From Lachnospiraceae bacterium (GTDB taxonomy: Bacteria; Bacillota; Clostridia; Lachnospirales; Lachnospiraceae): a DNA stretch of 64,000 bases. The position numbers and the translations under genes were made by a program. The notes beneath the pieces are model-generated. The model saw nothing but the letters and a program-made list of their open reading frames with translations. It had not been told where the DNA came from and made no database searches. Location: contig CAJTDN010000004.1 in assembly GCA_910574865.1 (NCBI GenBank), positions 186,001 through 250,000 of the forward strand, read 5' to 3'. Shown here one piece after another: positions 16,315 through 24,986 of this stretch. The first letter of the stretch is position 1. Each line of letters begins with the position of its first letter.

Positions 16315-16994
16315 GATTGGGACGTTTAATTTGTGGTGATATACATTTCCAATGGAAATATGGTTTCTATTTTATCTACTTTATATTAACAGTTTTATAT
16401 GTGTGTGGGATTGCCGCTTTGACGGGATATTGGAAAACGGATATTGCTTCTATCATGATATACTCTGACCCGGCAGCTATGGGATTGTTTTTTATGGGGG
16501 CGATTGTCCTTTTAGAAAAAAGCCAAAAGGTATTAAATGCTATGGTGGTATCGCCTGTAAAAGTGTCAGAGTATATACTTTCAAAAACAGTTGCGTTAAT
16601 TGCCATATCTACGGTAATTGCAATGATATTAGGATTCGTTTCCGGTAGCAATCAGTTACTTAGTATCGCAGTTGGTACGGCATTGACATCAGCAATCTTT
16701 ACTATGCTTGGCATTATTGCGGCTACAAAAATTTCAAACTTAAACCAATTTCTCATTGTGATTATGCCCATAGAGATTGTTTGCTTTGTTCCACCTATCG
16801 TTGGTCTGTTTGTAAAGTTACCAGATATATTCCGCTTTTTCCCTTTTACCGCCTGCATGAACCTTATAACCGGGAAAAACAGTTTACTATCGTTTGATAT
16901 GGTACTTGTAATTGCTACGTTGATGATCCTCTACATAGTTGCGCGACGTACAGTTCGGCATATGTGGAAAAGTTTGGGAGGTGTAAAGATATGA
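16311..16994 (+). CDS. ABC transporter permease subunit 1
   Basis: A 227-residue membrane protein with about six hydrophobic helices, an ABC-2-like layout and the loop MVVSPVKVSEYILSKTVALI between helices 2 and 3. It overlaps the ATPase gene by four bases and the second permease gene by four bases. Its sequence differs from subunit 2, so the channel is probably a heterodimer. Confidence 0.82.
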   Translation: MRLGRLICGDIHFQWKYGFYFIYFILTVLYVCGIAALTGYWKTDIASIMIYSDPAAMGLFFMGAIVLLEKSQKVLNAMVVSPVKVSEYILSKTVALIAISTVIAMILGFVSGSNQLLSIAVGTALTSAIFTMLGIIAATKISNLNQFLIVIMPIEIVCFVPPIVGLFVKLPDIFRFFPFTACMNLITGKNSLLSFDMVLVIATLMILYIVARRTVRHMWKSLGGVKI

Positions 16995-17689
16995 AAAGGG
17001 TATTATCCAGTACCATGCAGATATTTAAGCAAATCAAGAGCGACCCTATGATGTTTGCAGCTTGTTTTACGCCTTTTGTCATGGGAGCTTTGATTAAATT
17101 CGGTATTCCGTTTCTTGAAAGGATAACAGATTTTTCTTTGCAAGAATACTATCCGATTTTTGATTTATTATTTTCTATCATGGCTCCTGTATTGCTCTGC
17201 TTTGCATTTGCAATGATTACGTTAGAGGAAATCGACGATAAAGTGTCACGGTACTTTTCGATTACCCCTCTTGGTAAGTCGGGGTATCTCTTTACAAGGT
17301 TGGGAGTACCCTCAATTATTTCGGCGGTCATCGCTTTTATTGTACTGTTACTTTTTTCATTAGAAAAGTTGTCCATTGGAATGACAATATGTTTGGCGCT
17401 TCTCGGCTCAGTACAGGCAATTATTGTTTCGCTTATGATTATTACATTATCAAGTAATAAATTAGAGGGTATGGCAGTTACAAAACTAGCTGCACTTACA
17501 TTACTCGGAATACCAGCTCCCTTTTTTATTGATAGTTATTACCAGTTCTTGGTTGGCTTCCTTCCATCATTTTGGGTAGCGAAAGCCTTGCAGAATGAAG
17601 AGGTTCTTTATTTCTCCATAGGATTGGTGGTAGCTTTAGTCTGGTACTACTTCCTTACAAAACGTCTGTTTCGGAAGCTGGCAGGATAA
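16991..17689 (+). CDS. ABC transporter permease subunit 2
   Basis: A 232-residue membrane protein with about six hydrophobic helices. The loop FSITPLGKSGYLFTRLGVP has the same position and style as the loop of subunit 1. The ATG at 16991 follows GGAGG by nine bases. It completes the three-gene exporter, and the cation diffusion facilitator starts 11 bases after its stop. Confidence 0.82.
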   Translation: MKRVLSSTMQIFKQIKSDPMMFAACFTPFVMGALIKFGIPFLERITDFSLQEYYPIFDLLFSIMAPVLLCFAFAMITLEEIDDKVSRYFSITPLGKSGYLFTRLGVPSIISAVIAFIVLLLFSLEKLSIGMTICLALLGSVQAIIVSLMIITLSSNKLEGMAVTKLAALTLLGIPAPFFIDSYYQFLVGFLPSFWVAKALQNEEVLYFSIGLVVALVWYYFLTKRLFRKLAG

Positions 17690-17700
17690 GGAGGCATACT

Positions 17701-18612
17701 ATGGAAAAAGGTAAACTTCTGCAAAACGAAAATATAAATAAGGCTATTCAGGTTTCCAAAATCACATTAATCATCAACCTGGGTTTATCGCTACTTAAAT
17801 TTACTGCCGGATATATAGGAAAGTCAAGTGCCATGCTGTCGGACGCTGTACACTCGGCTTCTGATGTATTAAGCACTATCGTTGTGATGGTTGGAATTAA
17901 AATATCAGAAAAACAGCCTGATAAAGAACATCCTTATGGGCATGAACGTATGGAATGTGTGACTTCCATTATTCTCTCTGTTGCATTGGCTATAACGGGT
18001 GCTGGAATAGGATATTCAGGGATCAAGAAAATCTTTTCAGGACAGTACAATATGCTTTCTGTCCCTAGTGGAATCGCACTTATGGCAGCAGTCTTATCCA
18101 TTGTTATAAAAGAGTGGATGTACTGGTTTACAAGAAGTGCTGCAAAGCATACAAATTCTGACGCGCTTATGGCTGACGCATGGCACCACCGCTCTGATGC
18201 ACTCTCGTCGGTTGGTTCCTTAATTGGCATTTTAGGAGCGCGTTTAGGCTATGCTATTCTCGATCCTATTGCAAGCGTTGTGATTTGCGGTTGTATCTTA
18301 AAAGCGGCTTTGGACATTTTCAAAGAAAGCATTAACAAAATGGTAGACCATAGTTGTGACAATGCTACTGAAACAAAGATTAGGGAAGTAGTGCTTAAGC
18401 AGCAAGGGGTTGATGGCATTGATGAATTAAAAACCCGTATGTTTGGAACGAAAATGTATGTAGATATTGAAATATTAGCTGATGGTAATTTAGCTCTTTA
18501 TGACGCTCATAGAATTGCTGAGGCAGTCCATCAAACGATTGAAAACAACTTTCCACAATGTAAACATTGTATGGTACATGTTAATGCGAATGAACTTCTC
18601 TATTCTACATAG
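17701..18612 (+). CDS. Cation diffusion facilitator transporter
   Basis: A 303-residue CDF-family metal/proton antiporter. Metal sites are visible as SDAVHSASD in helix 2 (Asp, His, Asp) and DAWHHRSD in helix 5. It has six membrane helices (residues about 15-210) and a cytoplasmic ferredoxin-like domain with FPQCKHCMVHVN near the end. The HxxxD pattern of helix 2 and 5 occurs in Zn/Fe/Mn exporters and does not by itself give the metal. It lies 11 bases after the ABC exporter and shares its promoter. Finding a metal exporter in a TetR/hydrolase/ABC regulon is unusual. Confidence 0.9.
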   Translation: MEKGKLLQNENINKAIQVSKITLIINLGLSLLKFTAGYIGKSSAMLSDAVHSASDVLSTIVVMVGIKISEKQPDKEHPYGHERMECVTSIILSVALAITGAGIGYSGIKKIFSGQYNMLSVPSGIALMAAVLSIVIKEWMYWFTRSAAKHTNSDALMADAWHHRSDALSSVGSLIGILGARLGYAILDPIASVVICGCILKAALDIFKESINKMVDHSCDNATETKIREVVLKQQGVDGIDELKTRMFGTKMYVDIEILADGNLALYDAHRIAEAVHQTIENNFPQCKHCMVHVNANELLYST

Positions 18613-18663
18613 GACAGGGAAGATGATTTAAGACTATTGAAAGGGAAAGGAGGGAAGTAGGTT

Positions 18664-18804
18664 ATGGAACAATACTGGTGGATTATCATTGTTGTGGTTT
18701 TGATTGTCGTTGGTTTACTTAAACTTGTAATTATGAAGAAGTATAACCAAAAGAGAAATTCTAACAATCGTTCAAAAGATAGCGAGGACGACAAGATGTA
18801 TTAA
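18664..18804 (+). CDS. 46-residue single-pass membrane peptide
   Basis: A small gene preceded by AAAGGAGGG. The product starts MEQYWW, continues with about 18 hydrophobic residues (IIIVVVLIVVGLLKLVIM), and ends in a charged, Ser/Asn/Asp-rich cytoplasmic tail. It lies 51 bases after the CDF gene on the same strand. The strong ribosome binding site, clean membrane helix and positive-inside KKYNQKR segment argue that it is expressed. It could be an accessory subunit or regulator of the transporters. I know no family for it. Confidence 0.6.
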   Translation: MEQYWWIIIVVVLIVVGLLKLVIMKKYNQKRNSNNRSKDSEDDKMY

Positions 18805-18956
18805 GGTTTATTGAAATCTGTTATGTTGTAGAATGATGTTTTAGATCCTAGAAAGTGCTTTAAGGGGGCTAACTTTATGGAAAGCTTTAAGTACAATTCT
18901 ATACAATCAAATACAATTTAATAAATCTTTACAAAAATCGAATGCAATACAGCTTT

Positions 18957-18996
18957 AAAGGCTCGTACAAATCATATGTTTTGTGTGGGCTTTTTT
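18957..18996 (+). terminator. Intrinsic terminator after the ABC/CDF operon
   Basis: AAAGGCTC-ACAAA (18957-18971) pairs with TTTTGT-GGGCTTTT (18979-18994), and a run of six T residues ends the stem (18991-18996). Confidence 0.65.
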
Positions 18997-19058
18997 AATT
19001 TAAGAGGTTGTAGATTGTCCTGCCGAATCGTGTAATGAAAATAAGGAGGCGAATGGAC

Positions 19059-19835
19059 ATGAAGAAAAAAAAGATTATTTGCATCATGCTGATTTTAATA
19101 TTTACTAGCGGCATTGTGATAGGCGCCATTCAGTTATATAAGCAGTACCATGAGTATTCTGAAGGCGAGGACTCCTATACTGATTTGGAGGACTATGTGA
19201 AGCTGCCGGAGGAACCGGAGGCGCCTTCGGCATCCTCAGTGGATGATGAAACTGAGTCTGGGGGACGGGAGTGGCCGGCTGTAGATTTTGCTTCCCTGCA
19301 GGAAATCAATCCGGATATTGTAGGATGGATTTATATTGAAAGGACAGAAATCAATTATCCGGTTGTGCAGGGTAACGATAACCAGTATTACTTGAAGCAT
19401 TTGTTCAGCGGTGAGTGGAACGGATCCGGCTGCATCTTTCTGGACAGCAGAAACAGAGCGGATTTCTCGGACCGGCACAGCATCATTTATGGACATCATA
19501 TGAAAAATGGCAGCATGTTTTCCGGGCTTACGGAATATAAGAAGCAGGAGTTTTATGATTCACATTCTGTGGCTTTGCTGCTGACACCGGATAAAAATTA
19601 TGAGATAGAATTTTTCGCCGGATATGTGGCCAGTGTCCAGGATAAAGCTTGGGAATTGGATTTCCCCTCAGACCCGGATTTTACAGAGTGGCTGGATAAG
19701 ACAAAAGAACGCTCGTGCTTTACCAGCGGAATTACTCCGGCAGTCACAGACCGGATCCTGACGCTCTCCACCTGCAGCTACGAGTTTAACAATGCCAGGT
19801 TTGTATTGCTGGGCGTATTAAAGCCGGAAGAGTAA
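19059..19835 (+). CDS. Class B sortase
   Basis: A 258-residue membrane-anchored transpeptidase. It has an N-terminal signal anchor (IICIMLILIFTSGIVIGAI), an acidic linker, and a sortase domain. Catalytic residues are visible: His in IIYGHHMKNGSMF, Cys in LTLSTCSYEF, and Arg in NNARFVLLGVL. YPVVQGNDNQYYLKHLF is typical of class B sortases. The ATG at 19059 is nine bases from AAGGAGG; the upstream in-frame ATGs at 19035 and 19053 do not fit it. No LPxTG- or NPxTN-type substrate is seen beside it, so it may serve distant surface proteins. Confidence 0.9.
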   Translation: MKKKKIICIMLILIFTSGIVIGAIQLYKQYHEYSEGEDSYTDLEDYVKLPEEPEAPSASSVDDETESGGREWPAVDFASLQEINPDIVGWIYIERTEINYPVVQGNDNQYYLKHLFSGEWNGSGCIFLDSRNRADFSDRHSIIYGHHMKNGSMFSGLTEYKKQEFYDSHSVALLLTPDKNYEIEFFAGYVASVQDKAWELDFPSDPDFTEWLDKTKERSCFTSGITPAVTDRILTLSTCSYEFNNARFVLLGVLKPEE

Positions 19836-19870
19836 CGGATTCAGAAGAAAACAGAATAATTGATCGAATC

Positions 19871-19904
19871 GGGGGAATGCTATTATGAAAAAATGCGTTC
19901 CCCC
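19871..19904 (+). terminator. Hairpin after sortase gene
   Basis: GGGGGAATGC (19871-19880) pairs with GCGTTCCCCC (19895-19904), with one wobble. The following sequence is only partly T-rich, so termination strength is uncertain. The 240-base gap to the next gene holds no other feature I recognise. Confidence 0.55.
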
Positions 19905-20076
19905 AATTATTCTCATCATATTATCCAGTGCATATCAAGAACGCAGACATTTATGTTACCGGCAGTAATTCCAAATGCCTTCTCCGACTTAATCACGAAA
20001 TTCAGGAGGAGAGATAATGTAATTCGGATCAATGCTTAAATTTTGGTCGGGTTATGATAAATAAAGAGAGGAAACT

Positions 20077-21099
20077 ATGTGGCAATTAACTTTTTTTGCG
20101 TTTTTAATATCTTTTTGTATATTTGCAGGAGTCATGGTGCGTGAGCCCAGATCATTATGGAGTGGACTGACATTCTTTTTCATGTTGATATGTCTCTCAA
20201 TTGCCCTGTTTTTTATTCTATATAGATATTCGGCGTGGCTGGCTTCACATGATGTGGTAATCGGGATCCTGATTTTCCTATTTGCTTTGGCCGTAGGCTG
20301 CATACTTGTGTTCCCGATCACTTTGACTGCGGTGTTTTTCATAGAAGGTATAAAGGTCGCCAGGCATGAAGGAATGAAGCCATCTAACTTATTGTCGTTG
20401 CTGTTCTCTGTCTTGCTATTTGTGTATTTGACCGTCTGGCCAATGATTGGAAACCTAAACAAGAATACATTAGGAACGATTATTTATATAATTATTGGTT
20501 TCTCAGCAGTGTATTTATTATCCTTAATGGCCATGTATTCACTCTCTGCTGTCCTAAATCTTATTCACTTCAAAAAGAAAAGGAATGCAGATTATATTGT
20601 TGTTCTGGGATGTGGAGTGATTGGAAAGCGGGTCACACCGCTGCTTGCAGCCCGAATTGAAAGAGGAATGGAGTTGCTGAAGTGGAATCCAAACGCGGTA
20701 CTAATTATGTCCGGTGGACAAGGCCCTGGCGAAGCCGTTCCAGAAAGCGAGGCTATGGCTGCGTATGCGGTAGAGAAAGGCGTGAATCCAGAAAGGATTA
20801 TAAAGGAAGAAGAATCAGTATCAACGAAAGAAAACCTGTTGTTTTCAAGGAAGCTGATGGAGAAAAAAAGCCCTAAAATTATCATCGTTACAACGGCGTA
20901 TCATGTGTTCAGAGCATTGATTCTGGCAAAGCAGCAGAGAATAAAATGTGTGGGTTTTGGGGCAAAGACAAAATGGTATTTTACGTTGAATGCGTTAATC
21001 CGTGAATTTATTGGGTATTTGAGTTTAACACGGAAGCGACACGCTCTTGTGATTGGTATAGTGGCAGTGCTCGTTGTATTGGTCAAAGGTATTGGATGA
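20077..21099 (+). CDS. YdcF-like (DUF218) membrane protein
   Basis: A 340-residue protein with at least five N-terminal membrane helices (residues 1-160) and a C-terminal DUF218 domain. The domain shows VVLGCGVIGKRVTP, LIMSGGQGPGEAVPESEAM, and VTTAYHVFRA. DUF218/YdcF/SanA proteins act in envelope functions; some bind SAM and some affect vancomycin permeability. The biochemical role here is not known. The final membrane helix is at the C-terminus. It is a single gene between the sortase and the polyprenyl synthase. Confidence 0.85.
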   Translation: MWQLTFFAFLISFCIFAGVMVREPRSLWSGLTFFFMLICLSIALFFILYRYSAWLASHDVVIGILIFLFALAVGCILVFPITLTAVFFIEGIKVARHEGMKPSNLLSLLFSVLLFVYLTVWPMIGNLNKNTLGTIIYIIIGFSAVYLLSLMAMYSLSAVLNLIHFKKKRNADYIVVLGCGVIGKRVTPLLAARIERGMELLKWNPNAVLIMSGGQGPGEAVPESEAMAAYAVEKGVNPERIIKEEESVSTKENLLFSRKLMEKKSPKIIIVTTAYHVFRALILAKQQRIKCVGFGAKTKWYFTLNALIREFIGYLSLTRKRHALVIGIVAVLVVLVKGIG

Positions 21100-21148
21100 T
21101 TAAGAGCGGGGATAAGGCTGCGGTTACATGTATCCCGGATATTCTATT

Positions 21149-21205
21149 CCTACAAAATTGTAGACTTTCAGTAATATTGCAGTAAGGTAACTATGGCATA
21201 CTTTC
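21149..21205 (+). promoter_or_regulatory. Putative response-regulator promoter of the polyprenyl synthase gene
   Basis: CCTACAAAATTGTAGA (21149-21164) is followed by CTTTCAGTAA and, about 15 bases on, GTAAGGT-N4-ATGGCATACTTT. The same order and spacing occur at 24861-24920 before the ABC transporter genes. I infer binding by the response regulator encoded at 23143. Confidence 0.7.
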
Positions 21206-21284
21206 TGTATGAAAATATGGGAAAGAGGCGCTTATGAACTGCAAACACAGAAAAAATTGATATTGCTGGATGAGGAGGAACTTT

Positions 21285-22280
21285 ATGATAGAGATGCCGG
21301 AAATGAATACAGAGCTGCAAATGGTAAATGCACATATAGATCGTTTATGCCAGTCAAACAGTGAGTCCATGCAGAAATTACTGGATTGGGTATTGAGTGC
21401 AAGAGGCAAGCAGATCCGTCCGCTTTTGACACTTATATGTGCAAGGTTGAATGGGAAATCTGTTGACGTGACAGAGATAGCGGCAATCATTGAAATGTGC
21501 CATACTGCGTCCCTGATCCACGATGATATAATTGACGAAGCGGATACCCGCAGGGGACAGCTTTCTGTTCAAAAGAAATTTGGCAGGGAAATGGCGGTAT
21601 ATGCTGGGGATTTTATGATTTTCGCCGCAATCAGCCGAACCGGAATAAGGAAGAAGCACTATTACAGTTCGATATTTGAGCAATTGGAAAGAATGTGTGA
21701 TGGAGAGGTCAGCCAATTTGAGCATCGTTTTGATATAGAAATCTCAGAGGAAAAGTATATTGAAAACATTATAGGAAAGACTTCGGCAATGTTTTGTATA
21801 GCCTGTGAAGCCGGTGCATATGAAGGAAAATGTAGTGATAATGAGATATCAGCAATCAAACGATATGCTGAAAACTTTGGCCTGATTTTTCAATTGAGAG
21901 ACGACTTGATGGATTTTCTGCCTACAGGAGATTTGCCAGGGAAGATCGTACATAATGATTTTTGGAACGGATATTATACGCTTCCGGCTATCCATACATT
22001 TTCTGATTGCAGGTATGGAGCCGAATTAAGAAAAATTGCAATGGATATCAAAAATGGTCTGTATAGTGAGTTGGCAGACAATCGTATAGCAGAACTCATC
22101 AGTGCTTCAGATGGCTTCCAGTATACTTTGAGAATAATGGATGAATACGCGAAAGAAGCCAAGCAGGGACTGGATGTGTTTAAAGATTCTACTGCCAGGC
22201 AAAAACTATTGGAACTGGTTGAAACGGTTCGACTAAATGCCCATAAAATCGTATCGGATTATTTATCTGATTTTCCTTAA
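21285..22280 (+). CDS. Trans-polyprenyl diphosphate synthase
   Basis: A 331-residue prenyl synthase of the FPP/GGPP/heptaprenyl class. The first Asp-rich motif is DDIIDEADTRRG (residues about 80-91, a DDxxD with RR). The second is LRDDLMDF near residue 205, an incomplete match to DDxxD. HTASLIHDD and GKQIRPLL are typical. It elongates allylic diphosphates with IPP; chain length cannot be read reliably. It stands apart from isoprenoid genes but shares a promoter box with a bacitracin-type transporter. This suggests a role in polyprenyl-phosphate supply under cell-wall antibiotic stress. The ATG at 21285 is seven bases after GAGGAGG. Confidence 0.88.
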   Translation: MIEMPEMNTELQMVNAHIDRLCQSNSESMQKLLDWVLSARGKQIRPLLTLICARLNGKSVDVTEIAAIIEMCHTASLIHDDIIDEADTRRGQLSVQKKFGREMAVYAGDFMIFAAISRTGIRKKHYYSSIFEQLERMCDGEVSQFEHRFDIEISEEKYIENIIGKTSAMFCIACEAGAYEGKCSDNEISAIKRYAENFGLIFQLRDDLMDFLPTGDLPGKIVHNDFWNGYYTLPAIHTFSDCRYGAELRKIAMDIKNGLYSELADNRIAELISASDGFQYTLRIMDEYAKEAKQGLDVFKDSTARQKLLELVETVRLNAHKIVSDYLSDFP

Positions 22281-22348
22281 AACATTATAGGAATAATAGG
22301 ACAGCGAAAAAGCTTCGTAGCGAATTAGCAAATCAAGGAGGACCCGTT

Positions 22349-22912
22349 ATGTTGCGCAAATTAATTTCTGCATTACTACTTCTGGTGATAGTGATGACAT
22401 GCCTTACGGGATGCGGTACGGATTTAATCCGTGGAATCATTAAGGAGTATGAAGATAATAAAGATGGTATTATAAGTGAGTTTCGTGAACTGAAGGATGG
22501 TATGCTCAATGAATTCAATGACTGGATAGATTCGATAACTCAATACACACTTACCGAGGATAAAAAATTAAAAGGTGAGCGGGAACCCGGTATGGATGAT
22601 TATGTTGGAAGTTATGAAGCTGAGTACATCCGGTTTAACGGAGAAGAATATATTTTCGGTGGCACTTTGCCAGACCGTAAGAACGGCAGCGCACTGAAGG
22701 TGACTTATTCACTAAATATTGAATCCGGTAAGGCTGCTCTTTATTGGCTCGAAAGTGCAGATGGGCACATTCTTATAGGAGATAAAGAGCAGCATATGAT
22801 TGCGGAAGTAACTGCTGAGGATGTTTATAAATTTACTTTTGATGCCGGATATAACTTTATTGTTCTCAAAGGCCATGATTTCACTGGAAGTTTGTCACTT
22901 GTAGTTGAATGA
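22349..22912 (+). CDS. Hypothetical lipoprotein
   Basis: A 187-residue secreted lipoprotein with the signal peptide LRKLISALLLLVIVMTC and lipobox LTGC (Cys near residue 22). A short charged helical stretch follows, then a predicted beta-rich domain from residue 75 that I do not recognise. AAGGAGG precedes the ATG. It lies 68 bases after the polyprenyl synthase on the same strand and could be co-transcribed with it. It might be a surface sensor or auxiliary for the neighbouring resistance system, but only position supports that. Confidence 0.75.
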   Translation: MLRKLISALLLLVIVMTCLTGCGTDLIRGIIKEYEDNKDGIISEFRELKDGMLNEFNDWIDSITQYTLTEDKKLKGEREPGMDDYVGSYEAEYIRFNGEEYIFGGTLPDRKNGSALKVTYSLNIESGKAALYWLESADGHILIGDKEQHMIAEVTAEDVYKFTFDAGYNFIVLKGHDFTGSLSLVVE

Positions 22913-23142
22913 TAAGTCACGGATCTCGTTATATACATAAGGAACGAATAGAGTTGGTAGCAGGCATCTGGTAACAGGTGAGTCTATCAACTCTTTTGTG
23001 CTGTTGAGGATAAAGTTGTGGTAATATGCCATTATGGGTAAAATAAGCTGTGGCATACTGTTGCCCGATAAGTGCATTGGTAATAGGACATAGAGCTGGT
23101 TTTATTGAAATTTAGAGTCTATAAGAAGGATGGTAAAAATGA

Positions 23143-23829
23143 ATGAAACGAATATTTTTAGTTGAGGATGACCTGAGTTTAATCAATGGATTGTCCTTTG
23201 CCATAAAAAAGCAGGGGTATATGCTGGATGTTGCCCGAACTTTCCGTGAGGCAGATCAGATATGGGCAGAAGGGAAATATGATCTGGTGGTTTTGGATGT
23301 GTCATTGCCGGATGGCTCCGGATTTGATCTATGCAGAAGAATACGCCAGACATCAAAAGTACCGATTATGTTCCTGACTGCGGCGGATGAGGAAACGGAT
23401 GTAATCATGGGGCTCGATATGGGCGGCGATGACTATATCACGAAGCCATTCAAACTGGCAATTTTTATGTCGCGGGTCAATGCCCTGCTTCGGAGGAGTG
23501 ATAATTTCAGTGAGGCAGATGCCGAATTAAATTCCAATGGAATTTCGGTTCATCTCCTGAAGAGCGAGGTCTATAAGAACAACCAGCAGATTGAATTGAC
23601 AGCCAGTGAATATAAGTTGCTGTGCTTGTTTATGGAAAATCCAGACAGGGTACTTTCGCAGGAGCAGATTTTAAGCAGGCTGTGGGATTGTGATGAAAAC
23701 TATATTGATAACAATTCTCTTTCCGTATATATACGCAGACTGCGGAAAAAGATTGAAGACGATCCTGGGAACCCAACCCGTATTATAACGGTCCGGCGTT
23801 TGGGCTATAAATGGAACACGGATTGTTGA
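23143..23829 (+). CDS. OmpR-type response regulator
   Basis: A 228-residue response regulator. The receiver (1-115) has VEDD, the phospho-acceptor Asp in LVVLDVSLPDGSG, and the Thr/Lys pair in MFLTA and YITKPF. The winged helix (130-226) ends in RRLGYKWN. It pairs with the kinase starting nine bases after its stop. A short-loop kinase plus an ABC/FtsX transporter downstream is the layout of peptide-antibiotic detoxification modules of BceRS-BceAB type. The CCTACA-N4-TGTAGG boxes at 21149 and 24861 are its likely targets. Confidence 0.9.
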   Translation: MKRIFLVEDDLSLINGLSFAIKKQGYMLDVARTFREADQIWAEGKYDLVVLDVSLPDGSGFDLCRRIRQTSKVPIMFLTAADEETDVIMGLDMGGDDYITKPFKLAIFMSRVNALLRRSDNFSEADAELNSNGISVHLLKSEVYKNNQQIELTASEYKLLCLFMENPDRVLSQEQILSRLWDCDENYIDNNSLSVYIRRLRKKIEDDPGNPTRIITVRRLGYKWNTDC

Positions 23830-23837
23830 GGTGTCAA

Positions 23838-24875
23838 ATGAGGATATTTGCAAATCAAAAAATCAAAGCCTTATTTTATAAAATTTTGATATGTATGCTG
23901 GCTCTTACCTTATTATCTGTGGCCTTCCTGGTTCTGAAACCAGAAAATGCAGCGCTTTATATATTGTTATCTTCTCTGGGCATGGGAATTATTATATTGG
24001 CTGTCTGCTATGGATATTTTAAAAAGCAGAACGAAATCATGGAAAATGCCGTGGAGCAAATTACGGACTATATCACTGGCAGCCGTGAGATTCGGATTGC
24101 ATGTGATGAAGAAGGAGAATTGTACAGACTGTTCCATGAGGTGAATTCTCTGGCGGCCATCTTGAATGCGAGTGCAGAAAACGAGAGAAAATCAAAGCTT
24201 TTTTTGAAAAATACCATATCGGATATCTCTCATCAATTGAAAACGCCCCTTGCGGCGTTAAATATTTATAATGGGCTCCTAAAGGAAGAGGTGGCGGAGC
24301 TGCCAGAGCTTCGAGAACTCATACTGCTGTCGGAGAAGGAACTTGACCGGATTGAAATGCTGGTGCAGAATTTACTAAAGATTACGAAGCTGGACGCTGG
24401 CTCCATTGTGTTTGAGAAGGCTTTTGAAAATGTGGCGGATATGATGGGAGAGGTGGAGCTGCATTTTGCATACCGTGCGAAGCAGGAAGAAAAGGAACTG
24501 GTTTTGTCAGGGGAAGAACAAATCTTATTGCTTTGTGACCACGATTGGATGATAGAGGCGGTAGAAAACATTGTAAAGAACGCCTTTGACCATACAGGCA
24601 GCGGGGATTTCATCCGAATCGAGTGGAAGCAGTCTGTACCCATGATTCAGATTGTTATAAAAGACAACGGAAGCGGAATCCACCAGGAGGATCTGCATCA
24701 TATCTTTAAGCGGTTTTACCGGAGCCGGTTTTCCAAAGACAAGCAGGGAGTAGGCCTTGGGCTTCCGCTTACAAAAATGATCGTTGAGGCACATAAAGGA
24801 ACCATAGAAGTACACAGCGAATTGGGAATGGGCACTACATTTGTCCTGAACTTCTTAATTCCTACAAAATTGTAG
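23838..24875 (+). CDS. Sensor histidine kinase (Bce-like)
   Basis: A 345-residue kinase with two N-terminal membrane helices (residues about 15-60) joined by only a few external residues, as in intramembrane-sensing kinases. A linker, the H-box DISHQLKTPLAAL near residue 140, an N-box ENIVKNAFDH and a G-box GVGLGLPLTK follow. Such kinases do not bind drug directly; the partner ABC transporter reports flux. The start at 23838 follows GAGGTG. The end of the gene contains the promoter box of the downstream transporter. Confidence 0.88.
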   Translation: MRIFANQKIKALFYKILICMLALTLLSVAFLVLKPENAALYILLSSLGMGIIILAVCYGYFKKQNEIMENAVEQITDYITGSREIRIACDEEGELYRLFHEVNSLAAILNASAENERKSKLFLKNTISDISHQLKTPLAALNIYNGLLKEEVAELPELRELILLSEKELDRIEMLVQNLLKITKLDAGSIVFEKAFENVADMMGEVELHFAYRAKQEEKELVLSGEEQILLLCDHDWMIEAVENIVKNAFDHTGSGDFIRIEWKQSVPMIQIVIKDNGSGIHQEDLHHIFKRFYRSRFSKDKQGVGLGLPLTKMIVEAHKGTIEVHSELGMGTTFVLNFLIPTKL

Positions 24876-24920
24876 GCTTACTGTAAGAGGGCTGTAGGGT
24901 TTTGATGCTATCCTTTTACT
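24861..24920 (+). promoter_or_regulatory. Putative response-regulator promoter of the ABC transporter
   Basis: CCTACAAAATTGTAGG (24861-24876; arms CCTACA/TGTAGG) overlaps the kinase stop codon. It is followed by CTTACTGTAA and then GTAGGGT-N4-ATGCTATCCTTT, matching the 21149 promoter base for base in most conserved positions. Confidence 0.75.
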
Positions 24921-24986
24921 ACGGTGAGGCATACGAAAGACAAAACAGTGTGCTGATCCGAAATATTTTGAAAGGGGTTCTTACCT

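Noticed and set aside
20592-20885. Minus-strand open frames inside the YdcF-like gene and similar shadow frames elsewhere
   Set aside because: They lack ribosome binding sites and lie opposite well-supported genes.
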